Shown here: piece by piece, positions 52,735 to 61,173 of the stretch | Position numbering within the stretch: position 1 is the first letter of the stretch | How the letters are laid out: each line of letters starts with the position of its first letter | Assembly (NCBI GenBank): GCA_964291335.2 | Contig: OZ219748.1 | Coordinates: 1,860,001 to 1,924,000, forward strand | Length of the DNA: 64,000 nucleotides | From: G964291335 sp964291335 | Lineage (GTDB): Bacteria > Chloroflexota > Dehalococcoidia > Lucifugimonadales > UBA3495 | Direction: 5' to 3' | Made by a program: the position numbers and the translations under genes | The notes under the pieces: model-generated | The model's input: the letters and a program-made list of their open reading frames with translations, nothing else | Told to the model about the DNA's origin: nothing | Database searches by the model: none

Positions 52735-53121
52735 CTAATCGCGCACCGACTCCGGGCGCGCCCCTTCCAGGTAGCGGGTATGGTGGGGGGCGTAGGGGTT
52801 CAGGGCCGGGAAGAACACCAGCAGGTACGCCGTATCCTCGCCGACGACCCGGAAGCCGTGCTCGGCTCCCGGTGGAATAACCACCGTATGCTCCGGCCCA
52901 ACGGTACGGGTTTCCCCGTCCAGCGCCACCTCAAGGGTTCCCTTCAGCACGACAATAAGCTCATCGATGGTATGGGTATGCAAGGGCGCGCCAGAGCCGG
53001 GGTCGGCAGCGTTAATGCTGAAAGTGCTGGTAACGCCCTGCTCGTGGCCGGCCACGTCCCACTTGCGGTAGCCGGGGCGCCAGGGAACTTCCGGCGCCTG
53101 AGTGTGGTCGATGATTGGCAT
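52735..53121 (-). CDS. Cupin-domain protein
   Basis: A 128-residue cupin from ATG 53121 with AGGAGC upstream. Motif 1 is GAPLHTHTIDELIVVLKGTLEVALDG with both His and Glu metal ligands, and motif 2 PEHTVVIPPGAEHGFRVVGED has the final His. A divalent metal is therefore likely bound. It lies 79 bp upstream of the AhpD-like gene on the same strand and so may be co-expressed with it. Confidence 0.85.
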   Translation of the reverse strand: MPIIDHTQAPEVPWRPGYRKWDVAGHEQGVTSTFSINAADPGSGAPLHTHTIDELIVVLKGTLEVALDGETRTVGPEHTVVIPPGAEHGFRVVGEDTAYLLVFFPALNPYAPHHTRYLEGARPESVRD

Positions 53122-53342
53122 AAACTGCTCCTGACGTCGGCTTTTCGGCCAGTCAACCTGGCCGCTGATTGAGCCCCGTGCTGCAACGACCCGGCGGCGG
53201 CGCACCCTGCCGACCGGTTTATTGTACCCTGAATTGCCTGCCGGGGACGGCGCTGACCGGCAATTCACTGGGGCATTGCACCCCAACCGAAGAAATTGCG
53301 GTCATTTTGAGCGTTGCCGGCAACGGCGCAGCGGATTTCGTG

Positions 53343-53348
53343 TTATAA
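53343..53348 (+). promoter_or_regulatory. -10 element of the OsmC-like gene
   Basis: TATAAT 31 bp before ATG 53380, in the divergent spacer between the cupin and OsmC-like genes. The -35 is unclear. Confidence 0.45.
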
Positions 53349-53379
53349 TTCGGCCAATTCAGCGCCTCAGGAGATGAAA

Positions 53380-53895
53380 ATGGCTGCTTCCGGCCCTTCA
53401 TCTGAAAGTGACCGCATTTCCCGCGCCTTCACCATTCAGGGCAGCGCTATGACCCTGGAGGGGATGAAAAAGCAGGCCGAAGCCCGGGGGTTCACCATTA
53501 TGTGCGATGAGGGGCCGCCGATGGGCGACAATACCGCCCCTTCGCCTATGACCTACTTCGCGGTAGCCATTCTGTTTTGAGAAATGACCCAGCTTGAGCG
53601 GTACGCTCAAATGATGAAGGTAAACCTGGGTCAGGTGAAAGCGAACATTGGCTTTTCCGTTTCTTCCGAAGGCTCGGTGCTGGCCCAGACGGTGCAGGCC
53701 AGGGCCGACAAGATTGTGATTCATTACGACGTGGAGTCGCCTGACTCGCCGGAACAGGTGGCCGGGCTGCTGCGCAACGCGCGCAACGGTTGCTACGCCC
53801 GCCAGTCCTTTGGCCGGCCCGAACTTTTCGATGATACCATCAACCTTAACGGGCAGCCCTTCAACCTGGACGACTATCCGGCGCCGGCGCGTTAG
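53380..53895 (+). CDS. OsmC-like selenoprotein, in-frame UGA
   Basis: ATG 53380 with AGGAG 6 nt upstream. The frame reads SPMTYFAVAILF to TGA 53578-53580, then EMTQLERYAQMMKVNLGQVKANIGF and on to TAG 53895, 171 residues in all. OsmC/Ohr proteins carry the first catalytic Cys on this helix, with a second Cys near NGCYARQSF (Cys138 here); Sec67 replaces the first. These proteins reduce organic hydroperoxides. A 7-bp hairpin follows the UGA. Two conventional calls (53314-53580, 53584-53895) would miss the join. Confidence 0.88.
53594..53610 (+). promoter_or_regulatory. Candidate SECIS hairpin of the OsmC-like gene
   Basis: A 7-bp perfect stem TTGAGCG/CGCTCAA with triloop GTA; the loop G is base 24 from the U of UGA. 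It closely mirrors the AhpD-like hairpin in form. Confidence 0.75.
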
Positions 53896-54151
53896 CCGCC
53901 GGCTGCCAGCCGGGCTTGTATCAACCGGGCGATGCGTCAGCGCGGCGAGCAGCCGTCGGCAAGTTTGCCTTAATCCGGTTGGAAACGGGTGAATGCGCCG
54001 GCACAGGGAGCAGTGTATAATTCACCTGCCGGCGCCCCGGCGTTCTCCGCCTCGCCCCTTTCTCTACGAGAACCCGGGCCCGGTCTCTTTTTGCCCAACC
54101 TGGCCGGGTCGGCGCGAACGGAAATCTTCAGGGCGCTTTACCGACATAATT

Positions 54152-55153
54152 ATGATTGACCACGCTGACCGGAACCGGTCAACAACAGCTGACCAGGCAG
54201 TGGTTACTCAGGGCCTTACGCGACGGTTTGGCAGCCTTATTGCGCTGAACAACGTTGAATTTACCTTGCCGTCCGGCGCTATTCTTGGCTTGCTGGGCCC
54301 CAACGGGTCGGGCAAAACCACCCTGCTCAGTATTCTGGCCGGCTTCCTGGCACCTACCGCCGGGGAATTCCGCTTGCTGGGAGAAACCAACCACCGGGCA
54401 GCTTTGGCCCGCACCGGCTCCCTGATTTCCCGCCCCTTACTCTGGCCGCACCTTTCATGCCGAGACAACCTGCGCTGCCTGCAAATGATTTATACCGGCC
54501 AGCAGAATAAGGAACTGGTAGAGCAGCTGCTGGAACAGGTGGGGCTGAGCGATGGCGCAGCCCGCAAGTTCGGCCAGTGTTCCACCGGAATGAAGCAGCG
54601 GCTGGGCCTGGCCGCCGCCCTGGTAAACGACCCGCAACTGCTGCTGTTGGATGAACCCACCAACGGACTGGACCCGGAAGGAATGGTTGAAATCCGGGAA
54701 TTGGTGCAACAGCTGGGGCGAAGTTCGGGCCGCTCAATTATCATGTCCAGCCACCTGCTTAACGAAGTAGAACGAACCTGCGACCACTATGCCATCATCT
54801 ACCGGGGCCACCTGGTAAGCCAGGGTTCGCTGGACGCCGCTGCCGAAAGCAGGCCTTTGACCAGCATGGTAACTACCAATAACGCCCGGGCCATTGCGCA
54901 TTTGGAGGAGAAAGGCTGGCAGGTTATGGCCGGAGATGCGGCCAATGGCCCGCCGGAAGCGTTTGCGGTGGCCACTATGCCCGGGGCGGAATGGCAGCCG
55001 GCGCGCGACCTGGCCGAAATCGGTGTTTTCCCCACGTCGATGACCCCGGCAGCGCCGGCGCCGGCGTCCGCCTCGCTGGAGGCAATCTACCTGGCGGCTG
55101 TGGGCCGGGTCAATAGCGCCGGCGACGGAGCGGCGCCATGCCCGGAATGCTGA
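54152..55153 (+). CDS. ABC transporter ATP-binding protein
   Basis: 333 residues from ATG 54152; an upstream open stretch to 53993 is less likely coding. Walker A GPNGSGKTT (about 49), the signature CSTGMKQRLGLA with Cys-Ser-Thr-Gly in place of the common LSGGQ, Walker B LLLLDEPTNGLDPEG, and the H-loop SSHLL are all present. The C-terminal 80 residues form an accessory domain as in CcmA/NatA-type ATPases. It energises the permease that follows. Confidence 0.9.
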   Translation: MIDHADRNRSTTADQAVVTQGLTRRFGSLIALNNVEFTLPSGAILGLLGPNGSGKTTLLSILAGFLAPTAGEFRLLGETNHRAALARTGSLISRPLLWPHLSCRDNLRCLQMIYTGQQNKELVEQLLEQVGLSDGAARKFGQCSTGMKQRLGLAAALVNDPQLLLLDEPTNGLDPEGMVEIRELVQQLGRSSGRSIIMSSHLLNEVERTCDHYAIIYRGHLVSQGSLDAAAESRPLTSMVTTNNARAIAHLEEKGWQVMAGDAANGPPEAFAVATMPGAEWQPARDLAEIGVFPTSMTPAAPAPASASLEAIYLAAVGRVNSAGDGAAPCPEC

Positions 55154-55911
55154 CGCTGGTTCGGGGGGAGTGGTTCCGGCTGCGCCGACGGGTTGGTTTT
55201 TGGCCCCTGGCAGCAATAGCCATACTGGTCGCCCTGCTGCCGCTGGCCATAGCGGTAGGGCAAAACCGGTGGGCCGTGTTCCAGAACCAGGAATGGGGCT
55301 ATTTCGAAGCCGTCCCCATTGGCTTGATGATTTTTACCCCCATACTGACAATTGTTCTGGCCGCTCTGGTGTTCGCGACCGACTTGCAGAACGGAAACTG
55401 TCGTACCCTGGCCGCCCGCGGTGCTCACCGCGGCAGCCTGCTGGCCGCCAAGGCCCTGGCCGCCGCGCTGGTTCTGCTGGCCTACCACCTGGCCGCCTTC
55501 CTGCTGGCCGCGGTGCCGGCGCTGGTGTCTGCCCCACACTTCGCCGGCTGGGACGACGGCCTGACCGACATCGCCGCCAGCTTGCTGAACGGGCTGCTTT
55601 ACCTGGCTTTGGGCATCCTGCTTTCCCACTGGCGCGAATCTACCGCCTTCACTGTGGGGGTGGGCATTTTTATCATCGCCTTCGAAATGATTTTTTACCC
55701 TTTGGCCGGGCTGATTGGTCAGGGCCTGGGCTGGCCCCTGGCCGAGGTTACCGCCTGGACTTTGTGGGGCATAAGCAATGGCCTGCAAGGGAGCAGCGAT
55801 ACCCTTGCCCGACCCTGGTTTATCCCCATAGCCGCCGGGTATATTGCCCTGCTGACCGCCGCCGCTGCCGGCCTTTTCCTGCGGGCCGACCTGCGGGCCG
55901 GCGGCGAATAA
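55138..55911 (+). CDS. ABC-2-type transporter permease
   Basis: A 257-residue membrane protein with six helices (about 20-38, 57-80, 100-120, 145-160, 170-190, 230-245), overlapping the ATPase gene by 16 nt. The segment ATDLQNGNCRTLAARGAHRGSLLAAK is the usual ABC-2 coupling-loop motif. The substrate cannot be told; ABC-2 exporters of this size move lipids, peptides or drugs. Confidence 0.85.
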   Translation: MPGMLTLVRGEWFRLRRRVGFWPLAAIAILVALLPLAIAVGQNRWAVFQNQEWGYFEAVPIGLMIFTPILTIVLAALVFATDLQNGNCRTLAARGAHRGSLLAAKALAAALVLLAYHLAAFLLAAVPALVSAPHFAGWDDGLTDIAASLLNGLLYLALGILLSHWRESTAFTVGVGIFIIAFEMIFYPLAGLIGQGLGWPLAEVTAWTLWGISNGLQGSSDTLARPWFIPIAAGYIALLTAAAAGLFLRADLRAGGE

Positions 55912-55948
55912 GCCGGGGCAGCGGCGCGCCGGTCTTCCTTTACCCGGC

Positions 55949-55977
55949 TTGGCAAGCCCGGCCCGCCGGGGTATAGT
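55949..55977 (+). promoter_or_regulatory. Promoter of nadB-nadC
   Basis: TTGGCA (55949-55954), 17-nt spacer, TATAGT (55972-55977), 50 bp before the nadB start. Confidence 0.6.
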
Positions 55978-56027
55978 AAGTCCACCCCGACCCAGCCAGG
56001 GGAAATCCTCGACTTTTTCCGGTTTCT

Positions 56028-57590
56028 ATGGCAGCAACCAGCTACGACTATATAATTATCGGCAGCGGCATTGCCGGGCTTAACACCGCCTTGCTGGCCC
56101 AGGCCCACGGGTCGGCGCTGATTATAACCAAGGGGCAGGTGGAAGACTGCAATACCCGCTATGCCCAGGGGGGGATCGCCGCGGCCATTGGCGCCGGCGA
56201 TACACCCGCGCTGCATATGCAGGACACCCTGGCGGCCGGCGCCGGGCTGTGCGACCCGGAAGCGGTGCGGGTGCTGACCGAGGAAGGCCCCCGGCAGGTA
56301 ACCAGCCTGATTCAGTGGGGCGTACCCTTCGATACCAGCCACGGGGAAATTGCCCTGGGGAGGGAAGGCGCCCACAGCCGGCCCCGCATCCTGCACGCCG
56401 GCGGCGATGCTACCGGTCAGCATATTGAGCTTGCCCTGGCCCGTCGGGTCGCCGAAGCAGGCATATCTGTGCTGGAATATACGCTGGCTGTCGGCATAAT
56501 AGTGGAGGACGGTCGGGCCGTGGCCGTGGCTACGCTGGACCTGAAAACCGGCCGCCGGGAAACCTTTCGGGGCCGGTGCATCGTCATCGGCTCCGGCGGG
56601 GCCGGTCAGCTGTACCGTTATACTACCAACCCCGAAGTGGCTACCGGCGACGGCGTAGCTCTGGCCTTTCGCGCCGGGGCGCGGGTAATGGACATGGAGT
56701 TTTACCAGTTTCACCCGACGGCGTTGAGCGTTGCCGGCGCGCCCAGCTTTCTGCTTTCCGAGGCGATGCGGGGCGAGGGCGCCGTTCTGCGCAACCGCCA
56801 GGGTTATGCCTTTATGGCCGATTACCACCCCCTGGCCGACCTGGCCCCCCGGGACGTGGTATCGCGAGCCATCGCTTCCGAAATGGAAAAGGACGATGGG
56901 CTTCCGGTGTTTCTGGACATTTCGCACCTGCCCGCCGCCCTGGTGCAAAGTCGCTTCCCTACCATTTACCACTTCTGCCTGAACTACGGAGTGGACATTA
57001 CCCGGGAGCCGGCCCCGGTAGCCCCGGCGGCCCACTATATGATGGGCGGCATCAAGATAGATACCTGGGGGCGCACCAGCGTCCCCGGCCTTTACGCCTG
57101 CGGCGAGGCCGCCTGTTCCGCAGTTCACGGGGCTAACCGCCTGGCCAGCAATTCCCTGCTGGATACCCTGGTATTTGCCCAGCGCCTGGTCAGCAGCGCC
57201 CTGGGTCAGGCCCCGGCCTTTGCTGCCGACGCTGAAGATTGCCAGCCGTCCGGGCTGCCGCAGCGGGCGCGGGCGGCGGTGTGTGCCAGCGCGCCGGCCC
57301 CGACCAGGGCCAATCTGCAAGACCTGATGTGGCGCAACGTCGGCCTTCACCGCAACGGCAGCCGCCTTCTGTTGTCGGCGCGTATCCTGAACCAGTGGCA
57401 GCGAACCATGCCGCCCCCCGGCGACCGGGAGTCGTGGGAACTGACCAACATGGCGCTGCTGGGAAGGTTGGTGGTAGAATCGGCCCTGCTGCGACAGGAA
57501 AGCCGCGGCTCCCACTACCGGGAAGATTTCCCGGAAACCCTTCCTCATTGGGCAAAGCACGTAGTCCTGTCTCAGGAGGCGCCAGCATGA
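56028..57590 (+). CDS. nadB: L-aspartate oxidase
   Basis: A 520-residue flavoenzyme, first step of de novo NAD synthesis (aspartate to iminoaspartate). FAD motif IIGSGIAGLNTALLA at 10-24; NTRYAQGGIAAAI and SRPRILHAGGDATGQH are conserved; the active-site blocks MEFYQFHPTAL, FLLSEAMRGEGAVL, RDVVSRAI, HYMMGGIKIDTWGRTSVPGLYACGEAACSAVHGANRLASNSLL are complete. The quinolinate synthase gene nadA is not in the window. Confidence 0.94.
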   Translation: MAATSYDYIIIGSGIAGLNTALLAQAHGSALIITKGQVEDCNTRYAQGGIAAAIGAGDTPALHMQDTLAAGAGLCDPEAVRVLTEEGPRQVTSLIQWGVPFDTSHGEIALGREGAHSRPRILHAGGDATGQHIELALARRVAEAGISVLEYTLAVGIIVEDGRAVAVATLDLKTGRRETFRGRCIVIGSGGAGQLYRYTTNPEVATGDGVALAFRAGARVMDMEFYQFHPTALSVAGAPSFLLSEAMRGEGAVLRNRQGYAFMADYHPLADLAPRDVVSRAIASEMEKDDGLPVFLDISHLPAALVQSRFPTIYHFCLNYGVDITREPAPVAPAAHYMMGGIKIDTWGRTSVPGLYACGEAACSAVHGANRLASNSLLDTLVFAQRLVSSALGQAPAFAADAEDCQPSGLPQRARAAVCASAPAPTRANLQDLMWRNVGLHRNGSRLLLSARILNQWQRTMPPPGDRESWELTNMALLGRLVVESALLRQESRGSHYREDFPETLPHWAKHVVLSQEAPA

Positions 57591-58441
57591 GCCAATTGCC
57601 CCCGGAGGTCCACCGGCTGATTGACGCCGCTCTGTCGGAAGATGAAACCTTTAATGACCCTACCACCGGCCTGCTGATTCCACCGGATGTTGCCGGCATC
57701 GGGGCGCTGCGGGCCAAGGCGGAGGGGGTATTGGCCGGGCTGGAGGTGGCCCGTGCGGTTTTCCAGCGGGTTGACGCCCGGCTGACCTTCACCCCGCTGC
57801 TGACCGATGGCGCTCCGCTCACCCTGGGCGGGGAAATCGCCCGGCTCCAGGGTTCGGCGGCCGGCATCCTGCGGGCCGAGCGGGTCGCCCTCAACTTCAT
57901 GCAGCGCATGAGCGGCATTGCCAGCGATACTAACCGCTATGTGCAGGCCATTGCCGGCCTCCCGGCCCGCATCGTGGACACCCGCAAAACGGCGCCGGGC
58001 CACCGTTACCTGGATAAATACGCTGTGCGCATGGGCGGCGGCCACAACCACCGCCTGAACCTGGCCGACGGCATGCTCATCAAGGACAACCACATTGCGG
58101 CCCTGGGTTCCCGGGAAATGGGCTTGACCGACGTCATTCGGCTGGCCCGAGCCCGCGCGCCCCATACCATCAAGGTGGAGGTGGAGGTGGAAACCCTGGC
58201 CGGGGTGCAGGAAGCTCTGGCGGCCGGCGCCCACATCATTATGCTGGACAATATGCCGGTGGAAATGATGCGTCAGGCCGTGGCGCTGGTACGCGACCGG
58301 GCGGTGATAGAAGCCTCCGGCGGCATCAACCTGGAATCGGTGCGGGCGGTGGCGGAAACCGGGGTTCACCTGATTTCCGTCGGCAGCCTTACCCACTCCA
58401 CCCAGGCGCTGGACATCAGCCTGGACCTGGAATTTCCCTGA
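57587..58441 (+). CDS. nadC: Nicotinate-nucleotide pyrophosphorylase (carboxylating)
   Basis: A 284-residue enzyme joining quinolinate and PRPP to give nicotinate mononucleotide. Its ATG overlaps the nadB stop (ATGA). Motifs: NFMQRMSGIASDTNRYV, DTRKTAPGHRYLDKYAVRMGGGHNHRLNLADGMLIKDNHI, KVEVEVETL and ASGGINLESVRAVAETGVHLISVGSLTHS, all standard for NadC. Coupled translation with nadB is likely. Confidence 0.94.
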   Translation: MSQLPPEVHRLIDAALSEDETFNDPTTGLLIPPDVAGIGALRAKAEGVLAGLEVARAVFQRVDARLTFTPLLTDGAPLTLGGEIARLQGSAAGILRAERVALNFMQRMSGIASDTNRYVQAIAGLPARIVDTRKTAPGHRYLDKYAVRMGGGHNHRLNLADGMLIKDNHIAALGSREMGLTDVIRLARARAPHTIKVEVEVETLAGVQEALAAGAHIIMLDNMPVEMMRQAVALVRDRAVIEASGGINLESVRAVAETGVHLISVGSLTHSTQALDISLDLEFP

Positions 58442-58515
58442 CCGGGGCCGCCGCCATTTACTTTAGCGCAAACCAGCGGGCCAGCCTTAACCGGGAATGC
58501 AAAAGGAGAGAGATT

Positions 58516-59064
58516 ATGGCGCGACTGCCAAACGTAACCAGAGAAGAGCTGCTACCGGAAGACCAGCGCTTTTTCGATGAAATTGTCGGCAGCCGGGGCA
58601 GCGTTCGCGGCCCTTACGGGGTTTTGCTGCACAGCCCCAAACTGGCCGCCCGGGTAGCTGACACCGGCACCTACGTCCGCTTCGATTTCGACATTCCGGA
58701 GGCCTTGAAAGAGATAATCATCATCGCTACGGCCCGGGAAATCCGCAACCAGTACGAGTTCGCCGCCCACGCCCGCCTGGCCCGGGGCCATGGCGTTACC
58801 GAAGAAACCATCGGCGCCATTGCCCGGGGCGCCGCCCCTGAAACGCTGTCCGGCGACGAGGCTCTGGTAGTCCGCTACGTGCAGGAATTGCTGCAAAACC
58901 GCAAGATTAGCGACGCTGCCTTTAATGCGGTTATGGAGCGGTTCGGCCCCCGGAAGACGGTGGACATTACCGGCCTGATTGGCCATTACCTGCTGGTGGG
59001 CCAGATTTTGACCGCCTTTGAGGTGGAACTGCCTGAGGGCGCTAAAGCGGAAATTGTAGATTAA
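58516..59064 (+). CDS. Carboxymuconolactone decarboxylase-family protein
   Basis: A 182-residue protein with AAAGGAGAGAGA before ATG. It has the CMD fold pattern (ALKEIIIIATAREIRNQYEFAAHARLARGHGVTEETIGAI) with QYEFAAH but no C-x-x-C pair, so it is of the decarboxylase-like rather than AhpD-peroxidase kind. Relatives are of unknown substrate. It may share the nadBC transcript. Confidence 0.85.
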   Translation: MARLPNVTREELLPEDQRFFDEIVGSRGSVRGPYGVLLHSPKLAARVADTGTYVRFDFDIPEALKEIIIIATAREIRNQYEFAAHARLARGHGVTEETIGAIARGAAPETLSGDEALVVRYVQELLQNRKISDAAFNAVMERFGPRKTVDITGLIGHYLLVGQILTAFEVELPEGAKAEIVD

Positions 59065-59122
59065 CCCGACGCCGGCAACGGCGCTGACGGCCGGGCTTAA
59101 GGCAACCCCGGTTATTGACCGG

Positions 59123-59584
59123 TTACCGCCGGGGGTGGTAGCGGTCGGCGCTGTCCAGCAGCAGCGTAACCGGGCCGTCGTTTTGCAGCCGCACCTGCAT
59201 ATACTCCTGAAACACCCCGGTGGCAATGGTCAACCCGGTGGCCTGAAATTGCCGGACGGTGTATTGGTAGAGGCTCTGCGCCATTTCCGGCGGGGCGGCG
59301 CGGGTAAAGGAGGGCCGCCGACCCTTGCGGGTGTCGCCGTAAAGGGTAAACTGACTTACCAGAAGCAACTCTGCCCCGGTATCCAGGGCCGAGCGGTTAA
59401 AGCGGTTCTGCGCATCGGCGAAGATGCGCAGGTTAACCGTCTTGTCCACCAGGTAGCGGGCGTCTGCTTCAGTGTCCTCGACCGACACGCCCAGCAGAAC
59501 CACCAGGCCCGGGCCGGTTCGCCCTGTTTCGCGGCCCGCCACCGATACCGAGGCCCAGGCTACTCGCTGAATCAAGGCCCGCAA
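59123..59584 (-). CDS. dtd: D-aminoacyl-tRNA deacylase
   Basis: A 153-residue protein that clears D-amino acids from tRNA. It shows MRALIQRVAWASVSV, GPGLVVLLGVSVEDTEADARYLVDKTVNLRIF, the catalytic LLVSQFTLYGDTRKGRRPSFTRAAPPEMA with the conserved SQFTL, and the C-terminal gly-Pro motif as NDGPVTLLLDS. Complete and standard length. Confidence 0.94.
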   Translation of the reverse strand: MRALIQRVAWASVSVAGRETGRTGPGLVVLLGVSVEDTEADARYLVDKTVNLRIFADAQNRFNRSALDTGAELLLVSQFTLYGDTRKGRRPSFTRAAPPEMAQSLYQYTVRQFQATGLTIATGVFQEYMQVRLQNDGPVTLLLDSADRYHPRR

Positions 59585-59655
59585 TTTACTCTGTCTGCTT
59601 CCCTTCCGCCGACTTGAACGCCGGAAAGCCCGGTAAGCTTTCCGGCCGGCCGCAG

Positions 59656-59970
59656 CTACACGGCGGATTCGGCAGCGGTTTTGGCGGCAGCGGCGCTCCC
59701 GGACTCGGCGGCGGCAGCGGCGCTGGCGGAGTCATCGGCCTTCTTCTCGGCGCCGGTAGAGTTTTCCTTGTTTTCCGAAGGGGGCGTTTTAGGCCGCCCG
59801 TAGTCCGTAGTATAGAAACCGGAACCCTTGTAGATTACCGGCACGGCGTGAAATACCCGGCGGCCAGCCCCGGAGCACGCCGGACAAGTACCGGAACCGG
59901 CCTCGCTGAAGCTCTGGAGTAACTCGAAGCGGTGTTCGCAGCTGGTACACTGATAATCGTATCGGGGCAA
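59656..59970 (-). CDS. FmdB-family zinc-ribbon protein
   Basis: A 104-residue protein from TTG 59970 with AGGAG upstream. The N-terminal MPRYDYQCTSCEHRFELLQSF and CPACSGAGRR give the FmdB zinc ribbon (two CxxC knuckles), followed by the usual KGSGFYTTDYG motif and a low-complexity Ala/Ser/Glu tail. Often called a putative regulator; function unproven. Confidence 0.88.
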   Translation of the reverse strand: MPRYDYQCTSCEHRFELLQSFSEAGSGTCPACSGAGRRVFHAVPVIYKGSGFYTTDYGRPKTPPSENKENSTGAEKKADDSASAAAAAESGSAAAAKTAAESAV

Positions 59971-60292
59971 TCTACTCTTCTCCTGAAGGGAACTGAAGAT
60001 AGGGAAAGAACCGGGCTGGCAGCCGCGGCGGTTTCATTCCGAATAGCAATAGTCCGTTCAACAATGTATCATTGCGCCTGGCGGGTGTCAACGCAACCGG
60101 CGCCGTTCAACCGGTCAAACCCGCCTCCGGTTCAGCCGATTTCTCCGGGCTGGCTACATTGGAATCTTATCAGCGCCGCTGCTACTCATAAAGACAAACC
60201 CAACGGCAGGACATCCATTTCGGCAGGGGCATGGAAAGCTGATGCAATCCGGTACTGCCAATGATGGAAGTTAAGGCGTCGTTGCGAAGCTG
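59971..60292. other. Intergenic spacer
   Basis: About 320 bp upstream of the fmdB-like gene. It holds that gene's SD; no RNA gene, ORF or strong promoter is recognised. Confidence 0.4.
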
Positions 60293-60538
60293 TCAGCCGC
60301 TCCCCATCACTGCGAACCCTGGCGTCAGTACCCCTATAATTAGCCCGCCAATCAGCACGCCAACTGCAACCTGCATAGCCCCGTACATAAAGCCCTTGTC
60401 GCCCGGCGCACGTCTATAGTACGTCTGCCGTTCATCTGGCTCGTGCCTATAGTACGTCTGCTGTTCGCCCTGCCGCTCAGCTTGTTGCTGTCGATATTCC
60501 AGGCAAGCTCGCTCGGCTTCATCGTAATCGTCGTTCAT
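60293..60538 (-). CDS. Small membrane protein with a Tyr-rich duplicated motif
   Basis: Eighty-one residues: a charged, Gln/Arg-rich N-terminus, QTYYRHEPDERQTYYRR (a duplicated QTYYR motif encoded by a 15-nt direct repeat), and one hydrophobic segment (MQVAVGVLIGGLIIGVLTPG) at the C-terminus. No family recognised. The SD is weak. Possibly a small envelope protein. Confidence 0.45.
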   Translation of the reverse strand: MNDDYDEAERACLEYRQQQAERQGEQQTYYRHEPDERQTYYRRAPGDKGFMYGAMQVAVGVLIGGLIIGVLTPGFAVMGSG

Positions 60539-60719
60539 TTACCGACCTTTAGCGTGTGATCTACCTCGGCGGGCAATTGACAGCGCGGCTGCCGGGCAAG
60601 GTGCAAACAACAGCCTTTTCGGCAGTCGTACCAGGGCAGTCGTACCAGGTATGAAAAGCCCGTCGAGCGGGCCATTGGGCGAGTTATTATATGGCCAGGG
60701 GGAGGCGGTCAGGGTAGGG

Positions 60720-60905
60720 CTAGCGCCTTTGGCGGCGACGGCGGCGCGCGGCGCGCTGGGCGGCCAGGCGTTCCTTCTGGGCCTTGGAGCGGAAGAAGCG
60801 GCGGTCTTTCAATTCCCGCAGAATGCCGGCGTGCTGCACCGAGGCGCGGAACCGGTTGACCAGGCTCTCCGGGCTTTCACCTTCGCGGGGTGTTACAAAA
60901 GCCAT
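60720..60905 (-). CDS. rpsU: 30S ribosomal protein S21
   Basis: A 61-residue basic protein from ATG 60905 with AAAGGAG upstream: FVTPREGESPESLVNRFRASVQHAGILRELKDRRFF is the bS21 helix pair, followed by an Arg-rich tail (RRRRRQRR) for rRNA contact. A typical small, stand-alone bS21. Confidence 0.92.
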   Translation of the reverse strand: MAFVTPREGESPESLVNRFRASVQHAGILRELKDRRFFRSKAQKERLAAQRAARRRRRQRR

Positions 60906-61173
60906 TCAAATCTCCTTTACTCTATTTGCAGTATTGGTTGGGGCCAATTTACCACACCAACCCCGAACCCGGCAAGCCGGGGTCAAGGTGGGTATTTCCA
61001 ATGCGGCCTTGCTCCCTTTCCGGCAGCCCGATTTTCTTTGTCCCTGCAATGAAATATACTGAACCAGTTCCCGCCTTATATTCGCAAGGGCGCCTTTCGT
61101 TTCGCGGGCTTCGGGTGAGGACGGTGAGCTTCAGCCGCTCGGTCAGCGGCAACTCTAAATGGGAGGTGTCGTT

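Noticed and set aside
51990..53895. Reading the AhpD-like and OsmC-like genes as pseudogenes cut by stop codons
   Set aside because: Only UGA, only at the redox-Cys position, flanks conserved and each with a hairpin; three independent cases make decay unlikely.
60640..60660. 14-bp tandem repeat near 60.6 kb as a regulatory site
   Set aside because: Only two copies, with no nearby promoter to tie it to.
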